Assembly: GCA_022843905.1 (NCBI GenBank)
Contig: JALHMT010000005.1
Span: 124,001-188,000 of the forward strand
Reading direction: 5' to 3'
Length of the DNA: 64,000 nt
Origin: Rubrivivax sp.
GTDB lineage: Bacteria; Pseudomonadota; Gammaproteobacteria; Burkholderiales; Burkholderiaceae_C
Every line of letters starts with the position of its first letter. Positions within the stretch are counted from its first letter, which is position 1. Below, one piece after another: positions 34,608 to 45,720 of this stretch. Made by a program: the position numbers and the translations under genes. The notes beneath the pieces are model-generated. The model saw only the letters and a program-made list of their open reading frames with translations, had not been told where the DNA came from and ran no database searches.

Positions 34608-35846
34608 ATGACCACGAGACAGGTGATCCTCAACGCGCGCCTGTTCGACAGTGCGGCGGGCGTGATGCGCGACGGCAGCAGCATCGTCATCGAAGGCGAT
34701 CGCGTGGTGGCCGTCACGCAGGAGCCCATCGACGTCGACGACGCGATCGTGATCGACGCCGGTGGCAGCGCCGTGCTGCCGGGCCTGATCGACGCGCACG
34801 TGCACGTCATCGCCTCGTCGCACGACCTGGCCAGCCTGGCGCAGTCGCCGGCCTCGCTGGTGGCCGCCGAGAGCGGCGCGGTGATGCGCGGGATGCTGAT
34901 GCGCGGCTTCACCACGGTGCGAGACGCTGCCGGCGCCGACCATGGGCTGCAGGAGGCCGTCGCACGCGGTCTCTTCCAGGGCCCGCGCCTGTACATCGCC
35001 GGCTTCCCCATCTCGCAGACCGGCGGCCATGCCGACATGCGGCCCAAGGGCGTGCGCGGCAGCGGCATGTTCTGCAGCTGTGCCGGCCTGGGGTTCATGG
35101 GTGCCATCGCCGACGGTGTCGGCGAGGTGCGGCGTGCCGTGCGCGAGCAGGTGCGCACGGGGGCCAACCACATCAAGATCATGGCCGGCGGCGGGGTGTC
35201 CAGTCCCACCGACCCCATCGACGGCACGCAGTTCTCGATGGACGAACTGCGCGCCGCGGTCGAAGAGGCCGAGGCCGCGAATCTCTACGCGCTGGCCCAT
35301 GCCTATTCGCCGCGCGCCGTCTCGCGCGCCGTGCAGGCCGGTGTGCGCTCCATCGAACACGGCAACCTGATCGACGAAGCCACGGCGCGCTTGATGAAGA
35401 CCCACGGCACCTACTTCGTGCCTACGCTGGCGACCTATGCCGCGCTGGCCGAGGAGGGTCAGCAGCTGGGCTGGTCGACCGAGATGCTCGAGAAGCTGCA
35501 GAGCGTGCACGATCGGGGGCTGCAAGCAGTGCGCATCGCGCGTGCCGAGGGCGTGCCCATCGTCTTCGGCACCGACCTGCTGGGCCGCATGCACGAGCGG
35601 CAGCCCAGCGAGTTCGGCCTGCGTGCGCCGGCCATGCCACCGGTCGAGGTGCTGCAGAGCGCCACCATCACCGCCGCCCGGCTGATGCGCCAGGAGCAGC
35701 GCATCGGACAGATCGTGCCCGGCGCCTGGGCCGACCTGCTGGTGGTCGACGGCGATCCCATGGAGTCGCTGCAGATGCTGGCCGAGCCGGAGACCGGCAT
35801 TCGCCTGCTGATGCAGGGCGGGCGCGTGATCTACGACCGGCGCTGA
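34608..35846 (+). CDS. Amidohydrolase family metal-dependent hydrolase
   Basis: This 412-residue enzyme has the imidazolonepropionase/prolidase-like amidohydrolase plan. Metal ligands visible: H64 and H66 (LIDAHVHV), K190 (HIKIMAGGG, carboxylated Lys), H231 (LAHAYS), H251 (IEHGN) and D323 (FGTDLLG). N- and C-terminal strands (ILNARLFDSAAGVM, ADLLVVDGDPMESLQMLAEPETGIRLLMQGGRVIYD) close the composite fold. Possible substrates include dipeptides or cyclic amides. It lies 31 bases after the nitronate monooxygenase gene, so it is likely cotranscribed, and a bidirectional terminator follows. Confidence 0.9.
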   Translation: MTTRQVILNARLFDSAAGVMRDGSSIVIEGDRVVAVTQEPIDVDDAIVIDAGGSAVLPGLIDAHVHVIASSHDLASLAQSPASLVAAESGAVMRGMLMRGFTTVRDAAGADHGLQEAVARGLFQGPRLYIAGFPISQTGGHADMRPKGVRGSGMFCSCAGLGFMGAIADGVGEVRRAVREQVRTGANHIKIMAGGGVSSPTDPIDGTQFSMDELRAAVEEAEAANLYALAHAYSPRAVSRAVQAGVRSIEHGNLIDEATARLMKTHGTYFVPTLATYAALAEEGQQLGWSTEMLEKLQSVHDRGLQAVRIARAEGVPIVFGTDLLGRMHERQPSEFGLRAPAMPPVEVLQSATITAARLMRQEQRIGQIVPGAWADLLVVDGDPMESLQMLAEPETGIRLLMQGGRVIYDRR

Positions 35847-35892
35847 AGGCGGATGCGCGGCGTCCCGGCCGGTCCGGTCGTTCGATGTCATG

Positions 35893-35923
35893 AAAAAGGG
35901 GCCCGTCGCCGGGCCCCTTGTTT
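35893..35923. terminator. Bidirectional intrinsic terminator
   Basis: AAGGGGCCCG (35896-35905) and CGGGCCCCTT (35910-35919) form a 10-bp stem with a TCGC loop. An A run (35893-35897) lies on one side and TTGTTT on the other, so it serves both the amidohydrolase gene (+) and the peptide-binding protein gene (-), whose stops face each other. Confidence 0.85.
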
Positions 35924-35940
35924 CGACTGCAGTCGACCGT

Positions 35941-37518
35941 TCAGCGCACGGTGGTGAAGCGAGCCTCGGGCCGGTCGTCGGAGCGATGCAGCGTGGTGAC
36001 GCCGGACTTCATGACCCAGGGGCGGATCTGGTGGTGCAGCGGGATCACCAGCATCTCGTCGCGCGTGCGCACCAGTGCCTCGCGGATCATGCCGTTGCGC
36101 TTGGCCACGTCGGTCTCCGTCTTCATGCCGTCGACAAGGCGGTCGATGGTGGCATCGCTCACCTTGCTGAAGTTGAAGTTGCCGTCGGCGCCGCTGGTGC
36201 GCGTGCGCACCAGCGACTGCAGAGAGTACTGTGCATCGTAGGTGGCGACACCCCAGCCCAGCAGGTAGATCGACGAGTCGAAGTTCTGCACCTTCTGGAT
36301 GAAGGTGGCCATGCTCTCGCTGGCCAGGTTGGTCTTGATGCCGATGCGAGACCACATGGCGATCACCGCCTGGCAGATCTTCTCGTCGTTGACGTAGCGG
36401 TTGTTGGGGCAGTTCAGGCGCACTTCGAAGCCGTTGGGGTAGCCGGCATCGGCGAGCAGCTTCTTGGCGCCGGCGACGTCGGCCTTGGCCGGTGCATCGA
36501 GTGCGGCGTCGTGACCGTTGACGCCCGGACCGACGATCAGCGCCGCCGGCACCGACAGGCCGCGCATGATGCTCTTCTTGATCGCTTCGCGGTCGATGGC
36601 CAGACTGAGCGCCTGGCGCACGCGCTTGTCGGCGAACGGGTTCTTGCCCTTGATGTTGCTGTGCTTGAGTTCGGGGCTGCCCATGTCGGGCGCCAGGAAG
36701 ATCGTGCGCACCTCGGGGCCGTCGACCACCTTGAGCCGCTTGTCTGCGCGCAGCCTGTCGATGTCCTGCACCGGCACGTCGGTGAGCAGGTCCACGTCAC
36801 CGGAGAGCAGCGCTGCGACCCGGGTGGCCTCGGCCTTGATGGGCGTATAGACGACCTGGGCCACGTTGCCGGTGGGCTTGTCCCACCAACCGTCGTTGCG
36901 CGCCATCATGATGCGCTGTTCGGGCTGCCAGCTCAGGATGCGGTAGGCGCCGGTGCCCATCACGTTGCGCGAGGCGAAGTTTTCTTCCCTGTCCTTGTAG
37001 TTCTGCGTGTTGGTGGTGCGGTTCTTCTCGGCCCAGGCCTTGCTCATGATCCTGAAGTCGATGATGTTGCGCAGCAGGATCGGATTCGGCGCGGCGAGGA
37101 TCATGTCGACGGTGTGGTCGTCGATCTTCCTGATCTCGTTGATGCCGGTGACGTAGATCTGCATGGTGCCCTGCGGCTGCTTGATGCGGCCGAAAGAGAA
37201 CACCACGTCATCGGCCGTGAAGGGCGTGCCGTCGTGGAACTTGACGCCCTTGCGCAGTTCGAAACGCACCTGTGTCGGCGTGATGTAGGTCCACTTGGTG
37301 GCCAGCGCGGGCTCCACCTGGTAGGTGGCGTTATAGCGCGTCAGGCCTTCGTACGCGTGCATCAGGATCGCGTTGGTCGTGGCGTGGTTCTGTGAATGAG
37401 GGTCCGTCGTCAGGATGTCGTTCTGTGCGGCCCATCGCAGCGTCTGCGCGCTGGCGACCTGCGCGACGGTCAGTGTCAGCACCGCCGCTGCGGCGACGAT
37501 CAGGGGTTTGAGTTTCAT
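35941..37518 (-). CDS. ABC peptide/opine-type substrate-binding protein (family 5)
   Basis: This 525-residue periplasmic receptor has the signal peptide MKLKPLIVAAAAVLTLTVAQVASAQ. Family 5 features: LTTDPHSQNHATTNAILMHAYEGLTRYN, RKGVKFHDGTPFTADDVVFSFGRI, MGTGAYRILSWQPEQRIMMARNDGWW, NPFADKRVRQALSLAIDREAIKKSIMRG and LLADAGYPNGFEVRLNCPN. No permease or ATPase genes are adjacent, so it may serve a transporter encoded elsewhere. It is transcribed toward the amidohydrolase gene; uptake and hydrolysis of peptides is an attractive but unproven link. Confidence 0.92.
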   Translation of the reverse strand: MKLKPLIVAAAAVLTLTVAQVASAQTLRWAAQNDILTTDPHSQNHATTNAILMHAYEGLTRYNATYQVEPALATKWTYITPTQVRFELRKGVKFHDGTPFTADDVVFSFGRIKQPQGTMQIYVTGINEIRKIDDHTVDMILAAPNPILLRNIIDFRIMSKAWAEKNRTTNTQNYKDREENFASRNVMGTGAYRILSWQPEQRIMMARNDGWWDKPTGNVAQVVYTPIKAEATRVAALLSGDVDLLTDVPVQDIDRLRADKRLKVVDGPEVRTIFLAPDMGSPELKHSNIKGKNPFADKRVRQALSLAIDREAIKKSIMRGLSVPAALIVGPGVNGHDAALDAPAKADVAGAKKLLADAGYPNGFEVRLNCPNNRYVNDEKICQAVIAMWSRIGIKTNLASESMATFIQKVQNFDSSIYLLGWGVATYDAQYSLQSLVRTRTSGADGNFNFSKVSDATIDRLVDGMKTETDVAKRNGMIREALVRTRDEMLVIPLHHQIRPWVMKSGVTTLHRSDDRPEARFTTVR

Positions 37519-37621
37519 GCGGGTGTCCTCGAAGGAGCTGAAGCAAACAGACCCCGGATGTTAGGGCCGGCGGCGCTCCGGGCCAGCGGGGAAACGCCAA
37601 ACAGGGCGTTGGCGGGTCGAG

Positions 37622-37948
37622 TCAGGCCTGCCGCCGCTCGGTCACCAGGCTGGCATCGCAGCCGCGGCCGGCACCGATCCAGCGCAGTGCCAGTCGCCGC
37701 AGCACGGGCTCGGGCAGCCAGCGCAGGGCCGGCAGCCAGCGTCTGGGTGCGGCCACCACACCGCAGTGGTAGCGGGCTGCGACATCGCTCCATTGCAGCG
37801 CCGTGCAGGCGCCGCTGCGGCGGCGCGACAGCAGCATGCCCAGCGGGCAGGGCTCGGCGGCGCAGCACACGCCGCAGCCGTTGCAGGCCTGGCCGAACGG
37901 CGGCTTGGCGGGTGCCTCGGGGTGCAGCAGGATCACGGTCTGTCGCAT
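37622..37948 (-). CDS. Small Cys-rich protein with CNGCGVCC motif
   Basis: This 108-residue cytoplasmic protein begins MRQTVILLHPEAPAKPPFG, then carries CNGCGVCCAAEPCPLGM (about 22-38), a cluster of five cysteines resembling iron-sulfur or zinc/iron-chelating motifs such as those of YkgJ-like proteins. Two further Cys (ACTAL, YHCGVV) and one near the end (GCDASL) follow. Similar short proteins are common in Burkholderiales with no known role. An in-frame TTG at 38014 could extend it by 22 residues. The Shine-Dalgarno site is poor for both starts. Confidence 0.68.
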   Translation of the reverse strand: MRQTVILLHPEAPAKPPFGQACNGCGVCCAAEPCPLGMLLSRRRSGACTALQWSDVAARYHCGVVAAPRRWLPALRWLPEPVLRRLALRWIGAGRGCDASLVTERRQA

Positions 37949-38081
37949 GGGGCCCACACTTTGAGGGCGGCGGGCCTCGGTCGTCAGCCAAACAGAAGGG
38001 TAGAAGTCGTCCAATCGTTCCGGGGCGACAAGAACACTGGTGCTAGAGTGCGTCCTTGAATGAAAAGGTCCTTCCCGTCCC

Positions 38082-38203
38082 CTTGCTGGTGCGAGACAAA
38101 CAGCAAGGCGGGTCGCAATCCGCCAACCGGTGCAGCCGGGGCCGCGGAAGGTTGATCAACCCATCGGCGCTTGCGGAAACCGCGGGCTGAAGGTGAGCGA
38201 AAG
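38082..38203 (+). ncRNA. Structured 5' leader of sucA, candidate sucA RNA motif
   Basis: The leader folds readily: CTTGCTG (38082-38088) with CAGCAAG (38101-38107), GGCGG/CCGCC (38107-38124), the 12-base palindrome GGTTGATCAACC (38150-38161) and GCGG-AAA-CCGC (38173-38183), just before the ribosome site GGTGAG. A conserved RNA called the sucA motif has been described in 5' leaders of sucA in Burkholderiales. Position and order fit, but I could not align it to the model. Confidence 0.55.
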
Positions 38204-41062
38204 ATGATGCAGCAACACAGGTCCAACTCGTACCTGTTCGGGGGCAATGCCCCTTACGTCGAAGAGTTGTACGAGGCCTACCTCGACAACCCCGGCAGCG
38301 TGCCCGACAACTGGCGCACCTACTTCGACAACCTCCAGCATGTCCCTGCCGTCGATGGCAGCAACACCCGAGATGTCGCCCACGCTCCGGTGGTGGAGTC
38401 GTTCGCCCAGCGCGCCAAGGCCAATGCCTTCGCCCTGAAGGCCAGCGAAGCCGACCTGGCCGTGGCCCGCAAGCAGGTGCACGTGCAGTCCCTCATTGCG
38501 GCCTACCGATTCCTGGGCTCGCGCTGGGCCGACCTCGATCCGCTCAAGCGCACCGAGCGCCCGAAGATCCCCGAACTCGAGCCGACGTTCTACGACCTGA
38601 CCGAATCCGACATGGACATCACGTTCAATGCCGGCAACACCTACTTCAGCAAGTCGGAGAACATGACCCTGCGGGAGATCCTGCAGGCGCTGCGCGAAAC
38701 CTATTGCGGCACCGTCGGCGCCGAGTTCATGCACTGCACCGACCCGGTGGAAAAGCGCTGGTGGCAGGAGCGCCTGGAGTCGATCCGCAGCAAGCCCAGC
38801 TACACGGCCGACGAGAAGAAGCACATCCTCGACCGCCTGACCGCCGCCGAAGGGCTGGAGCGCTACCTGCACACCAAGTACGTCGGGCAGAAGCGTTTCT
38901 CGCTGGAAGGCGGAGAGAGCTTCATCGTCTCGATGGACGAGGTGGTGCAGCGCGCCGGCGAGCGCGGCGTGCAGGAGATCGTCATCGGCATGGCCCACCG
39001 CGGCCGCCTGAACGTGCTGGTCAACACCCTGGGCAAGATGCCCAAGGACCTGTTCGCCGAGTTCGACCACACCGCCAGGGAAGACCTGCCCTCGGGTGAC
39101 GTGAAGTACCACCAGGGCTTCTCGAGCGACGTGACCACGCCGGGGGGGCCGGTGCACCTGAGCCTGGCTTTCAACCCGTCGCACCTGGAGATCGTCAATC
39201 CGGTGGTCGAAGGCTCGGTCAAGGCCCGCATGGACCGCCGCGGCGATCTGACCGGCGCCCAGGTGCTGCCCGTGCTGGTGCACGGCGACGCCGCCTTCGC
39301 CGGCCAGGGCGTGGTGATGGAGACGCTGGCGCTGGCGCAGACGCGCGGCTACTACACCGGCGGCACCGTGCACCTGGTGGTCAACAACCAGATCGGCTTC
39401 ACCACCAGCGACCCGCGGGACAGCCGCTCCACGCTGTATTGCACCGACGTCGTGAAGATGATCGAGGCGCCCGTGCTGCACGTCAACGGCGACGACCCCG
39501 AAGCCGTGGTGATGTGCACGCAGCTGGCCATGGACTACCGCCAGCACTTCCGCAAGGACGTGGTGGTCGACATCATCTGCTTCCGCAAGCTCGGCCACAA
39601 CGAGCAGGACACGCCGAGCCTGACGCAGCCGCTGATGTACAAGAAGATCGCCCAGCACCCGGGCACGCGCAAGCTGTACGGCGAGAAGCTCGTCGCCCAG
39701 GGCGTGCTGGCGCCCGAGGGGCCGGACGAGATGGTCAAGGCCTTCCGTGCCGCGCTGGACGAGGGCCGCCATACGGCCGACCCCGTGCTGACCAACTTCA
39801 AGAGCAAGTACGCCGTCGACTGGGCGCCCTTCCTGGGCAAGAAGTGGACCGACGCCGCCGACACCGCGCTGCCGCTGGCCGAGATCAAGCGCCTGTCCGA
39901 ACGCCTGACCACCATCCCGGGCAACTTCAAGGTGCATCCGCTGGTCGAGAAGGTCATCGCCGACCGCGCCGCGATGGGCCGCGGCGAGATCAACGTCGAC
40001 TGGGGCATGGGCGAGACGCTGGCCTATGCGTCGCTGGTGGCCAGCGGCTACGCCGTGCGGCTGTCGGGCGAAGACTGCGGCCGCGGCACCTTCACCCACC
40101 GCCACGCCGTGCTGCACGACCAGAACCGCGAGAAGTGGGACACCGGCACCTACGTGCCGCTGCAGAACGTGGCCGAAGGCCAGGCGCCCTTCGTCGTCAT
40201 CGACTCGCTGCTGTCGGAAGAGGCGGTGCTGGGCTTCGAATACGGCTACTCCAGCGCCGAGCCCAACACGCTGACGATCTGGGAAGCGCAGTTCGGCGAC
40301 TTCGCCAACGGCGCCCAGGTCGTCATCGACCAGTTCATCGCCAGCGGTGAAGTGAAGTGGGGCCGCGTCAACGGCCTGACGCTGATGCTGCCGCACGGCT
40401 ACGAAGGGCAGGGGCCCGAGCACAGCTCGGCGCGCCTGGAGCGCTTCATGCAGCTGGCCGCCGACAACAACATGCAGATCGTTCAGCCCACCAGCGCCAG
40501 CCAGATCTTCCATCTGCTGCGCCGCCAGATGGTGCGGCAGTTCCGCAAGCCGCTGATCATCTTCACGCCGAAGTCGCTGCTGCGTGCCAAGGACGCCACC
40601 TCGCCGCTCACCGAATTCACGAAGAGCGAGTTCCGCACCGTCATCGGCCCGAACAAGGCCGACGTCGAGGCCGACAAGATCAAGCGCGTGATCTGCTGCT
40701 CGGGCAAGGTGGTCTATGACCTGCTGAAGAAGCGTGAGGAGCGCAAGGCGACCGACGTGGCCATCGTGCGCGTCGAGCAGCTCTACCCGTTCCCGCACAA
40801 GGCCTTCGCCGCCGAGATGAAGCGCTTCCCCAACGCCACCGAGGTGGTGTGGTGCCAGGACGAGCCGCAGAACCAGGGTGCCTGGTTCTTCGTGCAGCAC
40901 TACGTGCACGAGAACATGACCGAGGGCCAGAAGCTCGGCTACGCCGGGCGCCCGGCCTCGGCCTCGCCCGCGGTGGGCTACTCGCACCTGCACCAGGAGC
41001 AGCAGAAGGCGCTGCTGGAGCAGGCTTTCGGCAAGCTTAAGGGCTTCGTGCTGACGAAATAG
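38204..41062 (+). CDS. sucA: 2-oxoglutarate dehydrogenase E1 component
   Basis: The product has 952 residues, close to the usual 930-950. It uses thiamine diphosphate to decarboxylate 2-oxoglutarate and loads the succinyl group on the lipoyl arm of SucB in the TCA cycle. N-terminal MMQQHRSNSYLFGGNAPYVEELYEAYL is the E2-binding segment. The ThDP core has EGGESFIVSMDEVVQRAGERGVQEIVIGMAHRGRLNVLVN, HLSLAFNPSHLEIVNPVVEGSVKAR, HGDAAFAGQGVVMETL (the GDA...N-type cofactor site) and LPHGYEGQGPEHSSARLERFMQL. It heads the sucA-sucB-lpdA operon, preceded by a structured leader. Confidence 0.98.
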   Translation: MMQQHRSNSYLFGGNAPYVEELYEAYLDNPGSVPDNWRTYFDNLQHVPAVDGSNTRDVAHAPVVESFAQRAKANAFALKASEADLAVARKQVHVQSLIAAYRFLGSRWADLDPLKRTERPKIPELEPTFYDLTESDMDITFNAGNTYFSKSENMTLREILQALRETYCGTVGAEFMHCTDPVEKRWWQERLESIRSKPSYTADEKKHILDRLTAAEGLERYLHTKYVGQKRFSLEGGESFIVSMDEVVQRAGERGVQEIVIGMAHRGRLNVLVNTLGKMPKDLFAEFDHTAREDLPSGDVKYHQGFSSDVTTPGGPVHLSLAFNPSHLEIVNPVVEGSVKARMDRRGDLTGAQVLPVLVHGDAAFAGQGVVMETLALAQTRGYYTGGTVHLVVNNQIGFTTSDPRDSRSTLYCTDVVKMIEAPVLHVNGDDPEAVVMCTQLAMDYRQHFRKDVVVDIICFRKLGHNEQDTPSLTQPLMYKKIAQHPGTRKLYGEKLVAQGVLAPEGPDEMVKAFRAALDEGRHTADPVLTNFKSKYAVDWAPFLGKKWTDAADTALPLAEIKRLSERLTTIPGNFKVHPLVEKVIADRAAMGRGEINVDWGMGETLAYASLVASGYAVRLSGEDCGRGTFTHRHAVLHDQNREKWDTGTYVPLQNVAEGQAPFVVIDSLLSEEAVLGFEYGYSSAEPNTLTIWEAQFGDFANGAQVVIDQFIASGEVKWGRVNGLTLMLPHGYEGQGPEHSSARLERFMQLAADNNMQIVQPTSASQIFHLLRRQMVRQFRKPLIIFTPKSLLRAKDATSPLTEFTKSEFRTVIGPNKADVEADKIKRVICCSGKVVYDLLKKREERKATDVAIVRVEQLYPFPHKAFAAEMKRFPNATEVVWCQDEPQNQGAWFFVQHYVHENMTEGQKLGYAGRPASASPAVGYSHLHQEQQKALLEQAFGKLKGFVLTK

Positions 41063-41064
41063 GT

Positions 41065-41147
41065 CCACCCCCGTAGCGCCTTCGGCGCTCCCCCTCAAGG
41101 GGGCGCCGCCAGCAGCCCGGCAGAGCCGGATCTGCGGCGGCCACTTG
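41065..41147 (+). repeat. Intercistronic structured repeat, copy B (sucA/sucB)
   Basis: The element begins two bases after the sucA stop. Hairpins: AGCGCC/GGCGCT; CCCCCT..AGGGGG-type; and GCCGCC-a-GCAG-c-CCGGC-AGA-GCCGG-at-CTGC-GGCGGC. Compared with copies A and C, both arms of the outer helix (GACGCC/GGCGTC to GCCGCC/GGCGGC) and of the inner helix (GCGG/CCGC to GCAG/CTGC) change together, keeping pairing. Confidence 0.85.
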
Positions 41148-41178
41148 GTGGGCATACCTCCTACATCTAAAGAACATC

Positions 41179-42438
<1,260 letters not shown>

Positions 42439-42524
42439 CCCACCCCCGTTGCGGCTGACGCCGCTCCCCCTCGAGGGGGCGACGCCAGCGGCCCGGCAGA
42501 GCCGGTTCCGCGGCGTCCACTTGA
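42439..42524 (+). repeat. Intercistronic structured repeat, copy C (sucB/lpdA)
   Basis: The element follows directly on the sucB stop. Hairpins: GCGGC-TGAC-GCCGC; CCCCCTCGAGGGGG; and GACGCC-a-GCGG-c-CCGGC-AGA-GCCGG-tt-CCGC-GGCGTC. The last 45 bases are nearly the same as in copy A, while the first hairpin differs in sequence but not in pairing. The lpdA start is 22 bases downstream. Confidence 0.85.
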
Positions 42525-42545
42525 TTGCGACCAGGACTTGACTCC

Positions 42546-43967
<1,422 letters not shown>

Positions 43968-43972
43968 CGGTC

Positions 43973-45070
43973 GTGGCGGTCCGCGAGCTCTACGCCCGCA
44001 CGCTGCAGGAGCGTGGCTTCCTGGCGGACGAGGCGCAGTTGCGCGCAGTCGACGCGCTGGAACGTTGCGAATCGGAGTGGATCGAATACAAGTCCCGACG
44101 CCGCAACGCCATCACCAAGCTGCTGGTGCGGCCACCCATCCCGCGCGGCGTGTACATGTACGGCGGCGTTGGCCGGGGCAAGAGTTTCCTGATGGACTGC
44201 TTCTTCCAGGCGGTGCCCTTGACGCGCAAGACGCGCCTGCACTTCCACGAGTTCATGCGCGAGGTGCACCGCGAACTGCAGGAGCTCAAGGGCACGGTCA
44301 ATCCGCTCGACGAACTCGGCAAGCGCATCGCACGCCGCTTCAGGCTGATCTGCTTCGACGAGTTCCATGTCGCCGACGTGACCGACGCGATGATCCTGCA
44401 CCGCCTGCTGCAATCCTTGTTCGACAACCGCGTGAGCATCGTCACGACGTCCAACTTCCACCCCGATGGTCTGTACCCCAACGGGCTGCACCGGGACCGC
44501 ATCCTGCCCGCCATCGAACTGCTGAAGGCAAGGTTGGAGGTGGTCAACGTGGATGCCGGCGTCGACTACCGCCAGCGTACGCTCGAACAGGTGGAGATGT
44601 ACCACTGCCCGCTGGGCGCCGAGGCGGACGCGAAGATGGAGGCCGCGTTCGAGCGACTGGCCGAGGCACGCGACGAGGAACCCGTGCTGCAGATCGAGCA
44701 TCGCAGCATCCGGGCCGTGCGACGTGCCGGTGGCGTGGTGTGGTTCGACTTCCGGACGCTTTGCGGAGGGCCGCGCTCGCAGAACGACTACCTGGAGCTG
44801 GCCTCGCGCTTCCACACCGTGATGCTGTCGAACGTGCCCGCGATGCCACCGCGCATGGCCAGCGAGGCTCGGCGCTTCACCTGGCTGGTCGACGTGCTGT
44901 ACGACCGCCGGGTCAAGCTGATCATGAGCGCCGAGGTGCCCGCTGAACAGCTGTACACCGAAGGGCCGCTGTCGCACGAGTTCCCGCGCACGGTGTCCCG
45001 GCTGTCGGAGATGCGCTCGGCCGAGTTCCTGTCGCTGGACCGCCGCATGGTCGACACGTCCCTGACCTGA
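43973..45070 (+). CDS. zapE: Cell division protein ZapE (AFG1-like ATPase)
   Basis: This 365-residue P-loop ATPase of the AFG1/ZapE family is associated with the division ring in Gram-negative bacteria. Walker A GGVGRGKSFLMD, then FHEFMREVHRELQ, Walker B LICFDEFHVADVTDAMIL, sensor region VTTSNFHPDGLYPNGLHRDRILPAIELLK, and the C-terminal HEFPRTVSRLSEMRSAEFL. The GTG at 43973, six bases after the lpdA stop, is the most upstream in-frame start that avoids running into lpdA. Probably cotranscribed with lpdA, as in many relatives. Confidence 0.93.
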   Translation: MAVRELYARTLQERGFLADEAQLRAVDALERCESEWIEYKSRRRNAITKLLVRPPIPRGVYMYGGVGRGKSFLMDCFFQAVPLTRKTRLHFHEFMREVHRELQELKGTVNPLDELGKRIARRFRLICFDEFHVADVTDAMILHRLLQSLFDNRVSIVTTSNFHPDGLYPNGLHRDRILPAIELLKARLEVVNVDAGVDYRQRTLEQVEMYHCPLGAEADAKMEAAFERLAEARDEEPVLQIEHRSIRAVRRAGGVVWFDFRTLCGGPRSQNDYLELASRFHTVMLSNVPAMPPRMASEARRFTWLVDVLYDRRVKLIMSAEVPAEQLYTEGPLSHEFPRTVSRLSEMRSAEFLSLDRRMVDTSLT

Positions 45071-45111
45071 GACTGTGCGAGGCCATCCCATGCGCTCCAC
45101 ACTCTGAGACG

Positions 45112-45708
45112 ATGCGAGCTTTCCCCCTGGCCGTCCTGCTCGCCCTGGCTGCTGCCTGGGCGGGTGCCGTCTCGGCCGACGACCTGGCCGCCGCTCGCGC
45201 TGGCCTGGAGCGCGAGCGGCGCGCCATCGAAGCCGTTTTCCGACAGGCCGAAGCCGACTGCACGGGCAGGTTCGCGGTCAACAGTTGCCTGGAGAAGGCG
45301 CGCAGCGACAGGCGCAAGGGCCTGGCCGGTGTGCGCGAACGCGAACTGGCGCTGGACGACGCGCAGCGGCAGCAGCGGGCGGCAGATCGCCGACGTGCGG
45401 TGCGCGACAAGCAGAACGCGCTGCAGGAGCGATCGGCTTCGAGCGCTTCGGGTGTGCCGAAGGTGCCCATCGAGGTGCGTGCGCCGCGCTCGGCAGGGCC
45501 TGGCGCTGACGTGCCGCCGGGCCGCAATGCACCGATCGACGGGGGCCCGGGCGCCGCCGCGGCGCGAGCGTCGGCCGCGGCGGCACGTGCCCAGGAGTTC
45601 GAGGCACGCCAGGCCCGCATTGCCGAACGCGAAAGGGAACGGGCTGCCGCAGGCAAGCCTGTCAGACCCTTGCCGGTGCCGGCGGGGCCTGCTGCGTCGG
45701 CCCCTTGA
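45112..45708 (+). CDS. Predicted periplasmic coiled-coil protein of unknown function
   Basis: The 198-residue product has a signal peptide (MRAFPLAVLLALAAAWAGAVSA, about 1-22), then an Arg/Glu/Ala-rich helical region (about 25-110) likely to form a coiled coil, with one pair of cysteines (ADCTGRFAVNSCLEKARSDR). The C-terminal half is Pro/Gly/Ala-rich and ends with a second charged helix. The DCxGRFxVNxCL segment is recurrent in small Burkholderiales proteins. I know no function. Confidence 0.72.
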   Translation: MRAFPLAVLLALAAAWAGAVSADDLAAARAGLERERRAIEAVFRQAEADCTGRFAVNSCLEKARSDRRKGLAGVRERELALDDAQRQQRAADRRRAVRDKQNALQERSASSASGVPKVPIEVRAPRSAGPGADVPPGRNAPIDGGPGAAAARASAAAARAQEFEARQARIAERERERAAAGKPVRPLPVPAGPAASAP

Positions 45709-45720
45709 CTCAGCTGGGCA

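Noticed and set aside
38156..41155. 999-residue open frame antisense to sucA
   Set aside because: It mirrors the sucA coding frame in GC-rich DNA, is His/Val/Leu/Arg-rich low-complexity and has no domain. sucA itself is certain.
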